Shown here one piece after another: positions 23,648 through 32,696 of a stretch of 64,000 nucleotides of DNA. Made by a program: the position numbers and the translations under genes. This DNA comes from Bacteroidetes bacterium 46-16 (lineage in GTDB: Bacteria > Bacteroidota > Bacteroidia > Chitinophagales > Chitinophagaceae): assembly GCA_001897835.1 (NCBI GenBank), contig MKUN01000014.1, positions 1-64,000 on the forward strand, read 5' to 3'. Each line of letters starts with the position of its first letter. The stretch's first letter is position 1. The notes beneath the pieces are model-generated. The model did not search any database and had not been told where the DNA came from. It saw nothing but the letters and a program-made list of their open reading frames with translations.

Positions 23648-24394
23648 CTAAATTTTAGAAAGATAGCTGTGTTCCATCCAGCCCTTACGGCCGTCCGGCA
23701 GTTTCACCTCTGTCCATCCGTCCTGCTCATCTTCTATTTTCACGGTAGTACCTTCCGGCACCAGCGTTTGGGGTTTATTATTCTTCCGGCTGTTCATCAG
23801 GGGGGTATCCTGTTGCATGACCACTGCAGTGTGGCTTTCGTGTCTTGATGCCGAAGAATAAGATAAAATGAGACTTAACAAAAATAGTATTCCCAAGGCA
23901 ATAATTACCTGCCTGCGCGAAGAAAAGTCGAACATTCCGAGCCTTTTACCCAGCATAAGGCCCAGTACGGCAATAAAGAGTATAAGGCTGCAAACCGCCC
24001 ATAAAGTGGCATTATCCAGTTGCGTTACAGAGCGCCACCACTTCACAAAGAATATATCTTCGCCACCCTGTATCCTGTTGGGTATGCGGCTTTGGGTAAG
24101 TATCAGGTTATCTTCAGCATCTTTAAACCCGGGTTCCAGGTGCAGGGCACGCTCATAGTTGAGCACGGCAAGGCCTATCTGGTTCAACTTGTAGTAAACA
24201 TTACCCAGGTTATAATACAGCACTGCATTTTTAGGCTTTTGTGCCGCAAGTTTTTCGTAGTAGTAAACGGCGCTGTCGTATTTTTTTTGTTTATAGCACG
24301 CATTGCCTTTTTGCCACCAGTCGTTGGTTGAGGCGGCAAAGAGTTGAAAAGAACATAAGAGGAGAACGGAGGCTATCCAAAAACTTTTTCTCAT
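23648..24394 (-). CDS. batE: BatE-like TPR and SH3 domain protein
   Basis: The 248-residue protein has a signal peptide (SVLLLCSFQLFAAS), about two and a half TPR units (WWQKGNACYKQKKYDSAVYY, YYNLGNVYYKLNQIGLAVLN), two transmembrane segments around residues 132-185, and a C-terminal bacterial SH3-like domain (VPEGTTVKIEDEQDGWTEVK). This is the BatE layout of Bacteroidetes aerotolerance operons. Its start overlaps the stop of batD by one base. BatA, BatB and BatC are not found next to it. Confidence 0.85.
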   Translation of the reverse strand: MRKSFWIASVLLLCSFQLFAASTNDWWQKGNACYKQKKYDSAVYYYEKLAAQKPKNAVLYYNLGNVYYKLNQIGLAVLNYERALHLEPGFKDAEDNLILTQSRIPNRIQGGEDIFFVKWWRSVTQLDNATLWAVCSLILFIAVLGLMLGKRLGMFDFSSRRQVIIALGILFLLSLILSYSSASRHESHTAVVMQQDTPLMNSRKNNKPQTLVPEGTTVKIEDEQDGWTEVKLPDGRKGWMEHSYLSKI

Positions 24395-26430
24395 CAGGCG
24401 TTTATCGTTTCTTCCAGTTCGCTGATCACTTTAATGGCTGTTTCGTAAGTGCTGTGCATTTGCTGCGAGCCACCCGAGGGGGTATACAGCGCAGTTTCAC
24501 ACTCATTTACTACCTGTCCCATTTTCTGCTGCAAATTAGCAGGAACTTTGCGTTCTTCCAATGCCGCTGTTGCAGTTTCGTGCGATAATGATGAAAGCGG
24601 TATATTCAGCTTATCGCTGAGGTATAGCCATATGGCTTTAGATATTTCTTCGTAAAAAGGTCCGCGCTGGTTGTCTTTCAGCAATTTCTGTGCCGTGGCC
24701 AGGCGCTTCAGGGCTACTTTGTTAGCGCGCCTGTTGCGCAGTTTTACCATGTCTTTCGACAGTTCTTCATCGCGGCGCTTCCAGAATACGATGCCTACAA
24801 AAGCCAGCAGGGGCAGGGCATACATAGACCAATAGCCGGGGCTGAATAACAAGGGTTTGCTGTTAAATGCCAGTTTATCTAGTGTGCCGGTTTCTATATT
24901 GTGTATATCGGTAAGCGGTTTATTGTTTTTAGCCACTGCCGGGTTATAGTTCTTGCCGGGTTTTACATGCAGCGATATGGGTTGCGTTTGCAGGGTCACA
25001 TATTCACCCGATTGGGGGTCGTAATAAGTAAACGGAGTTGCAGGAATATCATAATCGCCCGGTGTACGGGGGGCTATCGGGTAGGTGATGATCTTGGAGC
25101 CACTTATGGTGGTGCTGCGCCCGGTAATGGTATCTACTATCTGCGGGTCGTAGCTTTCAAGGCCGTTCGGCAGGTTCAGCTGGGGTGCAGCCATCAGTTT
25201 CAGGTTGCCACTGCCGGTTATGGTCAGGCTCAGGTTAGCGGTCTCGTCCGTGCTTAATTCGGTCTTGTCTATTTTGCTATTTATAGCAAATTTACCCACA
25301 GCCCCGCCATAGTTTTCCGGTTTCCCTTTATCGGGCAGTGCGGTCACCTGTATCTTAACCGGGGTGCTTTTCAGGTGCACCTGTACATCTTTGTAAGCTA
25401 TGGAATTAAAGAAACCATTGTTGAAGAAAGGATCGTTCATCATCAGGCTGCCACCCATGGCATTCTGGAAGTACGGGTCATCGAACATATCGGCGAAAGG
25501 GTTGCGCTGCCTTACCTGTTGTATGATACGGGCCACACCCTGTGCTTCCGCCGGGTCCAGCTCCAGTGTACCTGGCTGTTGCGGAAATAGTGCCGACTTC
25601 TTAAGCAGGAATACCTGGTACTTTTTGCCGTCCACTACCTCTTCCATAGGTTTAGGATCTTTTGGGATATCAAAGTCCTGTGTCCAAAAACCGTTAAGCG
25701 AGGGCAGTTTTGATATGCCTACCTGCATGGGTATGCGTGAGTATAATTTGTAGCTTGCGGTTACCTGTTCGCCAACATGTACTTTACTTTTATCTACCGA
25801 TACGCGGATAAAAAGATCTTTATTGATATCGGCAGGCGCTTTTGCCATCGGCTGATTCTGATCTTGCTGCTGTGCCTGGTTCTGCATTTGCCTGCGCATC
25901 TGCTGCAATTGTTGCTGCCTGCGTTGCATGATGGCTGCAAAAGGATCGGCAAAGGGATCGTCATTAAAGGGGTCATAGGGATTGGCCTGTTGCCTTGCCG
26001 GCTGAGCCGCTGCCAGCGTACCGTTCACTACCTGTATAGGTATGGAGTTAGACTGATAGGTATGCCCTGCAGCATCTTTGGCACTGGAAGAGGGTACCGT
26101 AAGGCTGCCTGTATGTTTGGGCTGCAATATGTAGGTAAGTGATACACGTACCGATTGTACCGTACGATTGCCAGCTATGGATACACTGGTGCTTTGTGAG
26201 CTGAAGGGGCCTCCTACTATCTCAAAATCATCAGAGCTTATCCGGTCTATCGATTGCAAGTTGGGTACATTCTGTATGGTGTAGGTTACCTGCAGCCGGT
26301 CTTTCAGCCCTATTTTATCTGCGCTTGCATTGGCGGTAAAGACCACATTCTGGGCTGCAACAAAGCCATTGCATGCACCCAATAGGACACATACAATACC
26401 CCAAAGCCGTATGTTGATAGCCTTTAGCAT
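24394..26430 (-). CDS. batD: BatD family protein
   Basis: I use the ATG at 26430; a GTG at 26445 is possible. After the signal peptide (LLGACNGFVAAQ) come repeated beta domains typical of BatD (NVVFTANASADKIGLKDRLQ, LFIRVSVDKSKVHVGEQVTA), a Gln-rich low-complexity linker (QRRQQQLQQMRRQMQNQAQQ), a transmembrane segment near residue 560 and a cytoplasmic helical tail (LSHETATAALEERKVPANLQ). Bat proteins are linked to oxygen tolerance and MoxR/VWA machinery in Bacteroidetes. The gene is coupled to batE. An SDR gene lies upstream on the same strand, not batA-C. Confidence 0.87.
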   Translation of the reverse strand: MLKAINIRLWGIVCVLLGACNGFVAAQNVVFTANASADKIGLKDRLQVTYTIQNVPNLQSIDRISSDDFEIVGGPFSSQSTSVSIAGNRTVQSVRVSLTYILQPKHTGSLTVPSSSAKDAAGHTYQSNSIPIQVVNGTLAAAQPARQQANPYDPFNDDPFADPFAAIMQRRQQQLQQMRRQMQNQAQQQDQNQPMAKAPADINKDLFIRVSVDKSKVHVGEQVTASYKLYSRIPMQVGISKLPSLNGFWTQDFDIPKDPKPMEEVVDGKKYQVFLLKKSALFPQQPGTLELDPAEAQGVARIIQQVRQRNPFADMFDDPYFQNAMGGSLMMNDPFFNNGFFNSIAYKDVQVHLKSTPVKIQVTALPDKGKPENYGGAVGKFAINSKIDKTELSTDETANLSLTITGSGNLKLMAAPQLNLPNGLESYDPQIVDTITGRSTTISGSKIITYPIAPRTPGDYDIPATPFTYYDPQSGEYVTLQTQPISLHVKPGKNYNPAVAKNNKPLTDIHNIETGTLDKLAFNSKPLLFSPGYWSMYALPLLAFVGIVFWKRRDEELSKDMVKLRNRRANKVALKRLATAQKLLKDNQRGPFYEEISKAIWLYLSDKLNIPLSSLSHETATAALEERKVPANLQQKMGQVVNECETALYTPSGGSQQMHSTYETAIKVISELEETINA

Positions 26431-26507
26431 TTTTTTGAATTCCACAAATTTAGTAATGCCTGCTCTTTACACTAAATTTTCACAGTTAAAACCGCGTTAA
26501 AAACTGC

Positions 26508-27212
26508 CTATAGATCACCTTGCTGGGGCCGCATGACTATGGTCTCTACTGTGGCACCGGCCGACAGGGTGTAGGCTGCCCATAGCATAGTGGCAATATC
26601 CGGTGGTTCCATGATGCGCCCCGGGTCTATGTCGCTGCCTTCCCATGAGCGGCTATAAACCGCACCAGAACAAATCGCTGTTACTTTAATGTTTTCAGTC
26701 TTTAGCTCTTCCCTGAGGTTTTCAGAAAAGCCTAATAGCCCATATTTGCTGATGCTGTAGGCCCCGCCGTTGGGGTAGGCATGCAGGCTGGCAATGGAGC
26801 ACATGTTGAAGATATGCCCGCTTTTTTTCTCTTTCATGGCCGGTAAAAGGGCTCTTGTAAGATGGTAGGCACTGTAGAGATTGATCCCTATCAGTTCTTC
26901 CAGTGCGCCATCCGGTTCCCGGCTGATGCTGCCGGGGTAGTAGGTGCCTACATTGTTCACCAGCAGGTCTACCTGCGGGAAATTGGCCAGCACGGCAGTA
27001 CCAAAACTCTGCGCTTCTTCTTTCCGGCTCAGGTCGGCTTGCAGGGCCAGTATCGATGCTTCGGGATATTGTTCATTCCATTCGGCCTCGCGCGCCGCAA
27101 GATCTTCTTTATTGCGCCCGCATATGGCTACCGAGAAGCCCTCAGCAAGCAGTTTTTCCGTTATTGCCCGGCCTATACCATGCGTGCCCCCGCTAACGAT
27201 CGCGTATCTCAT
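26508..27212 (-). CDS. short-chain dehydrogenase/reductase
   Basis: The ATG at 27212 gives 234 residues. The Rossmann motif is SGGTHGIGR near the N-terminus, followed by CGRN (NADP preference suggested by the Arg), NNVG, and the catalytic Ser with YSISK (Tyr and Lys). The C-terminal part has PPDIATMLWAAYTLSAGATV. The closest general type is classical SDR of 230-250 residues, such as YueD/sepiapterin-reductase-like enzymes. The substrate cannot be told. It is divergent from the ATP-pyrophosphatase gene at 27264, with 51 bases between starts. Confidence 0.9.
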   Translation of the reverse strand: MRYAIVSGGTHGIGRAITEKLLAEGFSVAICGRNKEDLAAREAEWNEQYPEASILALQADLSRKEEAQSFGTAVLANFPQVDLLVNNVGTYYPGSISREPDGALEELIGINLYSAYHLTRALLPAMKEKKSGHIFNMCSIASLHAYPNGGAYSISKYGLLGFSENLREELKTENIKVTAICSGAVYSRSWEGSDIDPGRIMEPPDIATMLWAAYTLSAGATVETIVMRPQQGDL

Positions 27213-27263
27213 CCTCAAATGTTTTTAAGAAATACCGACAATTTACATTCATTTGCAGAGAAA

Positions 27264-27977
27264 ATGAACAATAATTTGATCCCGGTGGTGCTCAACTGGA
27301 GCTCCGGTAAAGATGCAGCATTGGCTTACAAGCTGTTGCAGCAGGACAGGTACAATGTCACTCAACTGCTTACTACGGTTAATGATGAGTATGACCGGGT
27401 AGTAATGCATGGTGTGCGCGAAGACCTGCTCGATGCACAGGCCGAACGTATGGGCCTGCCGCTGATAAAAGTAAAATTACCGGCAGCACCAACAGATGAT
27501 GCTTACAGGCAGGCTATGCAAAGCACGCTTACCGGATTGAAAGAAGCAGGTATCCATACCGCAGCTTTTGGCGATATTTTCCTGGAAGACCTTAAGATAT
27601 ACCGTGAACAGCAACTGGCACAGGTTGGCTTTGACGCAGTGTTCCCGCTCTGGGAAAAAGATACACGTGCGCTCGTAGCTATGGTTGAGGACGCAGGTAT
27701 AGAAGCTGTGATAGTATGTGTCAACGAAAAGTTTTTAGGTAAGGACTTTCTTGGCCGCAAAATAGGCCGCGACCTGCTTCGCGACCTGCCGGAAAATGTT
27801 GATCCCTGTGGCGAGAATGGGGAGTTCCATACTTTTGTCTATAATGCGCCCTTCTTCTCCTCAGCAGTGCCTGTTGCCGAGGGTGAAGTGGTGTACAAGG
27901 CCTATACGCAAGCTGAGGACGATAAAGACAAATGGAATACGGGTTTTTATTTCCTGGACCTGTTGCCGGCCACATAG
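27264..27977 (+). CDS. diphthine-ammonia ligase-like ATP-pyrophosphatase
   Basis: The 237-residue protein starts MNNNLIPVVLNWSSGKDAAL with the PP-loop (SSGKD) of adenine nucleotide alpha hydrolases. It ends in the family block VDPCGENGEFHTFVYNAPFF. This architecture is that of the Dph6/MJ0570-related group. Bacteria do not make diphthamide, so the bacterial members have another, mostly unassigned, amide-forming role. HGVREDLLDAQAERMGLPL matches the group's second conserved block. It converges with the gene at 27981, leaving 3 bases between stops. Confidence 0.85.
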   Translation: MNNNLIPVVLNWSSGKDAALAYKLLQQDRYNVTQLLTTVNDEYDRVVMHGVREDLLDAQAERMGLPLIKVKLPAAPTDDAYRQAMQSTLTGLKEAGIHTAAFGDIFLEDLKIYREQQLAQVGFDAVFPLWEKDTRALVAMVEDAGIEAVIVCVNEKFLGKDFLGRKIGRDLLRDLPENVDPCGENGEFHTFVYNAPFFSSAVPVAEGEVVYKAYTQAEDDKDKWNTGFYFLDLLPAT

Positions 27978-27980
27978 TCA

Positions 27981-29627
27981 TTACTCGAATGTAGCCCAGA
28001 TAATGCGCGATTGTTTGTCCCGCCTGTTGCGTTCTACAGCCAGGGTGGCGTACGTATTGGTCTCTTTCATGTAATTCGATGACTGTATGTAGCAAAACAT
28101 ATTGTGATCATCGTCTTTGGGTTTCCCGAAGAGATAAGCCTTTTCTACTTTGTTGTCCACGAGTTTGTAGCATAGCGTATTACAGTCGCTTATCCCTATT
28201 ATTGTTTTCTTCTTTTCTTTATCGCTTTTTTCAAAGTTCTCGGTCACATCATTGAACAATATGTATTTGTTCTTTTCCGTACTTACATAATCGAAGGACA
28301 GGAAATGGTTGTTTTTTGCCTGCATCATGGCTACCTGTTGATAGGTCCATATCCCTTTTGTTTTTTCCGCCTGGTTAAAGGATGCTATCAGGCCGTTCGA
28401 TAATTGTGATTTGGTAATACCATATCCCTCTTTCTCCACACCGGCATTATCCATTTCCGATATGCCTATATTGCCCAAAGCGGTTTGCTGCGACATAACG
28501 GCCCCAGTGCGGCTATCCGTTAATGTTTTCTGTGTCAGTTCTTCAGTTATTATCGTAGTGGAATAGTCTTTATTGATCACCATATTCTGGGGTACGCCTG
28601 AATAGGCCTCTTTGTTATTAAAATGTGTGGCAATGTATTCGCCGGCTTTTTCACATAATACCGGTTTGGTAAATGCTATGCTCAGTGTTTCGGGATCAAT
28701 GTAGCTGAGGAGCGGCAGGTAATAGCTGGTTGTTTTGCCGGTAAAGAACTGGCTTTTGCTGCTCGTAAGTGTTAGGGTAAGCAATTGTACCATGTGGCTG
28801 CCGGGGTTAAACTGCATTATGCCCGTAGTGGCCCGGAAGTCATCGGTAAAGTCCAGCAACTGATGCTCAAATGCGCTTTCCCCGTTTTTGACCCTTGAGA
28901 GAATTATTTTGGAATCTTTCCCCCCAGAAGCCTCTGTATTGAATCCATATGCGCATAATATGGCTTCTTTATCATTTACGGCCATACTAATGAACTTAAT
29001 ATATTTAAATGAGCCCGGTGCACCATAAAAGAGCTTGCTGAGCTCCTGGTGTGTGCCATTATACAGGCTTAACTTTATGCGTTCACTACTCTCGTGGGCG
29101 AAGCTGTTGACACTCACTACAGCATATGCATCTGACAAAGGGTCTTTCTCTACATAAAAGCCGTTTGGGTCTACGCCGCCATATATCATGGCCCAGCGGG
29201 CGCCTGCCTTATACTGTTCTATACTGCTGATCACCTTTTCTTCTATTAGGGTACCTGTGCTTGTATTGATGCGCAAGCGGTAAAGGGTAACGCTCCGGTC
29301 CACTATTTGGGTGAGGAACAGGACTGCCTCGCCGTTTATCTCGTACAGGCCATTGATCGTAGAGCCCTTTAATTTGCGGGCCTCCCACAATTCGCTGGTA
29401 ATGGTTTGCTCCGAAGCAATTTTACGGCTTTTGTCATATACGACAACTGCTATGCCTTTTTTAGAAAAGTGGAAGAAAAGGGTATTGCCGTTTTTTACCT
29501 GTAGCAATTTGTTCCAGCCATCGTCCGGCTCGTCAAATGGCGCACTTATCTCTATTTTGGGCGATTGGGCATATACTGTTACCGCACTTACAGCCAGCAG
29601 GCCTATTAACAAAAGGGCTTTCCGCAT
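27981..29627 (-). CDS. secreted protein of unknown function, beta-propeller-like
   Basis: The 548-residue protein has a signal peptide (LLLIGLLAVSAVTVYAQ) and then an all-beta pattern of repeated four-strand units with alternating hydrophobic and aromatic residues (TLFFHFSKKGIAVVVYDKSR, FLTQIVDRSVTLYRLRINTS, YAVVSVNSFAHESSERIKLS). This suggests a propeller of kelch or WD-like type without the diagnostic motifs. No sorting domain or lipobox is visible, so it should be periplasmic. It is transcribed alone. Function is unknown. Confidence 0.75.
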   Translation of the reverse strand: MRKALLLIGLLAVSAVTVYAQSPKIEISAPFDEPDDGWNKLLQVKNGNTLFFHFSKKGIAVVVYDKSRKIASEQTITSELWEARKLKGSTINGLYEINGEAVLFLTQIVDRSVTLYRLRINTSTGTLIEEKVISSIEQYKAGARWAMIYGGVDPNGFYVEKDPLSDAYAVVSVNSFAHESSERIKLSLYNGTHQELSKLFYGAPGSFKYIKFISMAVNDKEAILCAYGFNTEASGGKDSKIILSRVKNGESAFEHQLLDFTDDFRATTGIMQFNPGSHMVQLLTLTLTSSKSQFFTGKTTSYYLPLLSYIDPETLSIAFTKPVLCEKAGEYIATHFNNKEAYSGVPQNMVINKDYSTTIITEELTQKTLTDSRTGAVMSQQTALGNIGISEMDNAGVEKEGYGITKSQLSNGLIASFNQAEKTKGIWTYQQVAMMQAKNNHFLSFDYVSTEKNKYILFNDVTENFEKSDKEKKKTIIGISDCNTLCYKLVDNKVEKAYLFGKPKDDDHNMFCYIQSSNYMKETNTYATLAVERNRRDKQSRIIWATFE

Positions 29628-29708
29628 AAGGTGAATATTTGCGGGTCAAAATAATAAATAGGGTTAAAACAATGCAATGTGTTTTCTGCTATGTAAGGTT
29701 AAGTAGCA

Positions 29709-30827
29709 TTAAGTGGTCTTCCTGTAATTTACGATCGCCCAGGTATTGAAGCCCAGCGCGAACATGCACATCACCAGCAATTGCCTTTTGACATCGAATA
29801 AGGAACTGCCTTTTAACACTACAAGCCTGATCACTTCCACGAAGTAGCGTACCGGGTTAAAATAAGTGAGGACTTGCGCCCAGTGCGGCATACTTTCTAT
29901 GGGGGTGAACATACCGCTCATCAGGAAAAATACCATCAGGAAGAAGAAGGTAACGAAAAGGGCTTGTTGCTGGGTATTGCTGTAGGTGGAGATCAACAGG
30001 CCAAAGCCAAGGAATGCTACGAGATACACCGCAGCAAACAAGTAGATAGTAAGGAAACTGCCAGCCGGTATTATGTGATAAACAAGTGCAGATATGATAA
30101 AGCCGATGGTCAGGATGACGAGCCCTGTTATCCAGAAGGGGATGAGCTTGCCCGCTATGAATTGTATTTTTTTTATAGGGGTTACGTTTATCTGCTCTAT
30201 GGTGCCTATTTCCTTTTCGCGAACGATATTCAATGCAGTAAGAAGGCCTCCCACGAGGGTGAGCAACAGCACCAATATGCCCGGCACAAAGAAGGTCTTG
30301 TAATTCATCAGCGGGTTATACCAGTTAGAGTAAGTAATATTGATCATAGGTGCATTGTTATAACGGGTAGCGGGCAGCCATTCAGCGCGGATGTCTCTAT
30401 TGAACATGCTTATGATCTGAGTGGCATATGCGCCGCCTACGCTGGCCTTTACACCATTTATGGCATCTACACTTATCAATATGTCGGCTTTGCTATGCCT
30501 GATAAGGTCGCGTTCGAAATGGGCGGGTATCTCTATGACCAGGTCTGCCTTTTTGTGCTCTATAGCTTTCAGGCCATCTTTATAACTGGCGGAATAATCG
30601 GTCAAAATAAAATAACCTGATGAACGCAGCTTTTCTACCAGTTTTTGCGAATAGCTGCTGTGGTCCCGGTCCACGATACTCATCATGATGTTCTTTACCT
30701 CGAAGGTTGCCGCATTCGGCAATATAAGCAATTGCATTACCGGGGCTACAAAGATGATAGCCAGTATGGTCTTGTTCCTGAATATTTGCAGGAATTCCTT
30801 TTGCAACAGGAATAATAATACCCTCAT
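29709..30827 (-). CDS. ABC-2 type permease, YbhR-like
   Basis: The 372-residue protein has an N-terminal helix (LQIFRNKTILAIIFVAPVMQ), a periplasmic domain of about 140 residues, and five C-terminal helices with the ABC-2 coupling signature LNIVREKEIGTIEQINVTPI. This matches the YbhR/YhhJ group of export permeases. It is last of the seven-gene operon running from the TetR gene at 36497. The upstream permease gene ends 10 bases before it. With the other permease it should form the membrane channel. Confidence 0.92.
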   Translation of the reverse strand: MRVLLFLLQKEFLQIFRNKTILAIIFVAPVMQLLILPNAATFEVKNIMMSIVDRDHSSYSQKLVEKLRSSGYFILTDYSASYKDGLKAIEHKKADLVIEIPAHFERDLIRHSKADILISVDAINGVKASVGGAYATQIISMFNRDIRAEWLPATRYNNAPMINITYSNWYNPLMNYKTFFVPGILVLLLTLVGGLLTALNIVREKEIGTIEQINVTPIKKIQFIAGKLIPFWITGLVILTIGFIISALVYHIIPAGSFLTIYLFAAVYLVAFLGFGLLISTYSNTQQQALFVTFFFLMVFFLMSGMFTPIESMPHWAQVLTYFNPVRYFVEVIRLVVLKGSSLFDVKRQLLVMCMFALGFNTWAIVNYRKTT

Positions 30828-30837
30828 AATACTTCGT

Positions 30838-31941
30838 TTACTCCAGCCTTGTTTTAAAACGCAGCAGGCTTATGATAATGAACAACATCGTAATGCCGGT
30901 CAATATTATGGTGTCTTTCATCACTGCCCCGAATCCCAGGCCTTTGATCATGACCATCCGCACTATGTCTATATACCATTTGGCAGGTACTATATTAGAA
31001 ATTACCTGCAATACCACGGGCATGTTCTCGATAGGGAAAATAAAGCCCGATAATAATATTGTTGGCAGCATTAGCCCCATCATCGAGATGAGCATGGCTG
31101 CCTGCTGCGATTTGGTGACTGTGGATATTGTGATGCCCAGGGAGAGCGATGTGATAATGAATAATATGCTTTCCCCGATCAGCAACACCAGGTTGCCGGT
31201 GACCGGTACGCCCAGTGCATAGACCGATAACAATATGATGGAAATGATATTGACCAGTGAAAGGACGAGATAGGGGATCACTTTGGAAATGATGACCATA
31301 TAGGCCTTTACCGGCGATACGAGCAGTACTTCCATAGTGCCCATTTCCTTCTCCCGCACTATTGACACTGAGGTCATCATTGCCGATATGAGCATGAGTA
31401 TAAGGCCCATGACCCCCGGAACAAAGTTGTAGGCACTTTCCAGGTTGGGGTTATAAAGCATCTTAATGTTTGTTTTGACCTGGTAGGGTATATCCGCATC
31501 CAGTATATCAGCCTGGTAACGCATAATGATGCTGCTGGCATAATTGGTGAGTGTACTTGCCGTATTCAGGTCCGATGCGTCAGCTATCAATTGCACTTCG
31601 GCATTGTGTTCATGCAATAAAGATTCCCGGAACCTTTGAGGGAAAACGATCACCATTTTTACTTTCCCTTTTTTGAAGGCCCCCTCTATGCCTTCTTTGC
31701 TGTGCAGGGACTGTTCTATATCGAAATATTTGCTGGAGCTGATGCGCTGTATTATTTGTGTTGTGGCTTCGTCCTTCGACTGGTCCCATATAGCTATCGA
31801 TGCATTATTCACTTCATTCGTTACCGCGAAGCCAAATAGGATGATCTGTACAATGGGCATGCCCAGCAATATGAGCATCGTTCGCCTGTCACGAAAAATG
31901 TGATGGAACTCCTTGATGACGAATGATAATAAGCGCTTCAT
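30838..31941 (-). CDS. ABC-2 type permease, YbhS-like
   Basis: The 367-residue protein has the same layout as its neighbour: an N-terminal helix preceded by FHHIFRDRRTMLILLGMPIV, a periplasmic domain, and C-terminal helices with SIVREKEMGTMEVLLVSPVK. The two permeases are distant paralogues, the usual heterodimer in YbhFSR-type exporters. The gene starts 3 bases after the ATPase gene ends. Substrates are probably hydrophobic drugs or toxic compounds, by family. Confidence 0.92.
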   Translation of the reverse strand: MKRLLSFVIKEFHHIFRDRRTMLILLGMPIVQIILFGFAVTNEVNNASIAIWDQSKDEATTQIIQRISSSKYFDIEQSLHSKEGIEGAFKKGKVKMVIVFPQRFRESLLHEHNAEVQLIADASDLNTASTLTNYASSIIMRYQADILDADIPYQVKTNIKMLYNPNLESAYNFVPGVMGLILMLISAMMTSVSIVREKEMGTMEVLLVSPVKAYMVIISKVIPYLVLSLVNIISIILLSVYALGVPVTGNLVLLIGESILFIITSLSLGITISTVTKSQQAAMLISMMGLMLPTILLSGFIFPIENMPVVLQVISNIVPAKWYIDIVRMVMIKGLGFGAVMKDTIILTGITMLFIIISLLRFKTRLE

Positions 31942-31944
31942 GTT

Positions 31945-32691
31945 CTAATCTGCTTTTCTTGTTGCGGTCCTTGCCAGTTTATAGAATACTTCATCAATAC
32001 TTTCGGCCTCATATGTTTCTTTTAAATTCCCCGGAGTGTCGAGTGCTTTTATTTCACCATCCACCATTATGGTCACGCGGTCACAATACTCTGCCTCGTC
32101 CATATAGTGTGTGGTCACGAATATGGTTATGCCATTATGGGCAGCGGTATAGATCATTTCCCAGAATTGTTTCCTTGCCAGCGGGTCCACACCACCGGTG
32201 GGCTCATCAAGGAACACTATTTTAGGGTCGTGGAATATAGCTATGGAAAAGGCCAGCTTTTGTTTCCAGCCCAACGGCAGCGAATTGACCAGGTCATCGG
32301 CTTGTGGTTCCAGCTCCAGTTGTTTTAGTTTCTCTTCGGTCCGCTGCTTTATGGTTTTGCGGTCCATGCCATATATGCCTGCAAAGAGGCGCATGTTCTC
32401 CCGTACGGTCAGATCGTCGTAAAGCGAGAATTTCTGGCTCATATAGCCTATGTTCTTTTTTATTTTTTCAGCTTGTTTATATACATCAAAACCGGCCACG
32501 GCAGCTTCGCCCGATGTAGGCGCCAGTAGCCCGCAAAGCATTTTGATCGCCGTTGTTTTACCAGCGCCGTTCGCACCCAGGAAACCGAATATCTCTCCTT
32601 TATGTACCTCAAAGCTTATCCCGTTCACCGCAGTGAAATCTCCAAACTGTTTAGTCAGTTGCTTCGTAGTAATGACCTTTTCTTTTTCCAT
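31945..32691 (-). CDS. ABC transporter ATP-binding protein, YbhF C-half-like
   Basis: The 248-residue NBD has Walker A GANGAGKTT, Walker B IVFLDEPTGGVDP and the switch histidine in FVTTHYMDE. The signature motif reads LPLGWKQKLAF instead of LSGGQ, which is the usual form in the second NBD of YbhF-type proteins. It therefore pairs with the NBD at 32697, which has a canonical signature. Together the two genes correspond to the fused YbhF of enterobacteria. It lies 5 bases after the upstream ATPase gene. Confidence 0.93.
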   Translation of the reverse strand: MEKEKVITTKQLTKQFGDFTAVNGISFEVHKGEIFGFLGANGAGKTTAIKMLCGLLAPTSGEAAVAGFDVYKQAEKIKKNIGYMSQKFSLYDDLTVRENMRLFAGIYGMDRKTIKQRTEEKLKQLELEPQADDLVNSLPLGWKQKLAFSIAIFHDPKIVFLDEPTGGVDPLARKQFWEMIYTAAHNGITIFVTTHYMDEAEYCDRVTIMVDGEIKALDTPGNLKETYEAESIDEVFYKLARTATRKAD

Positions 32692-32696
32692 TAGCC

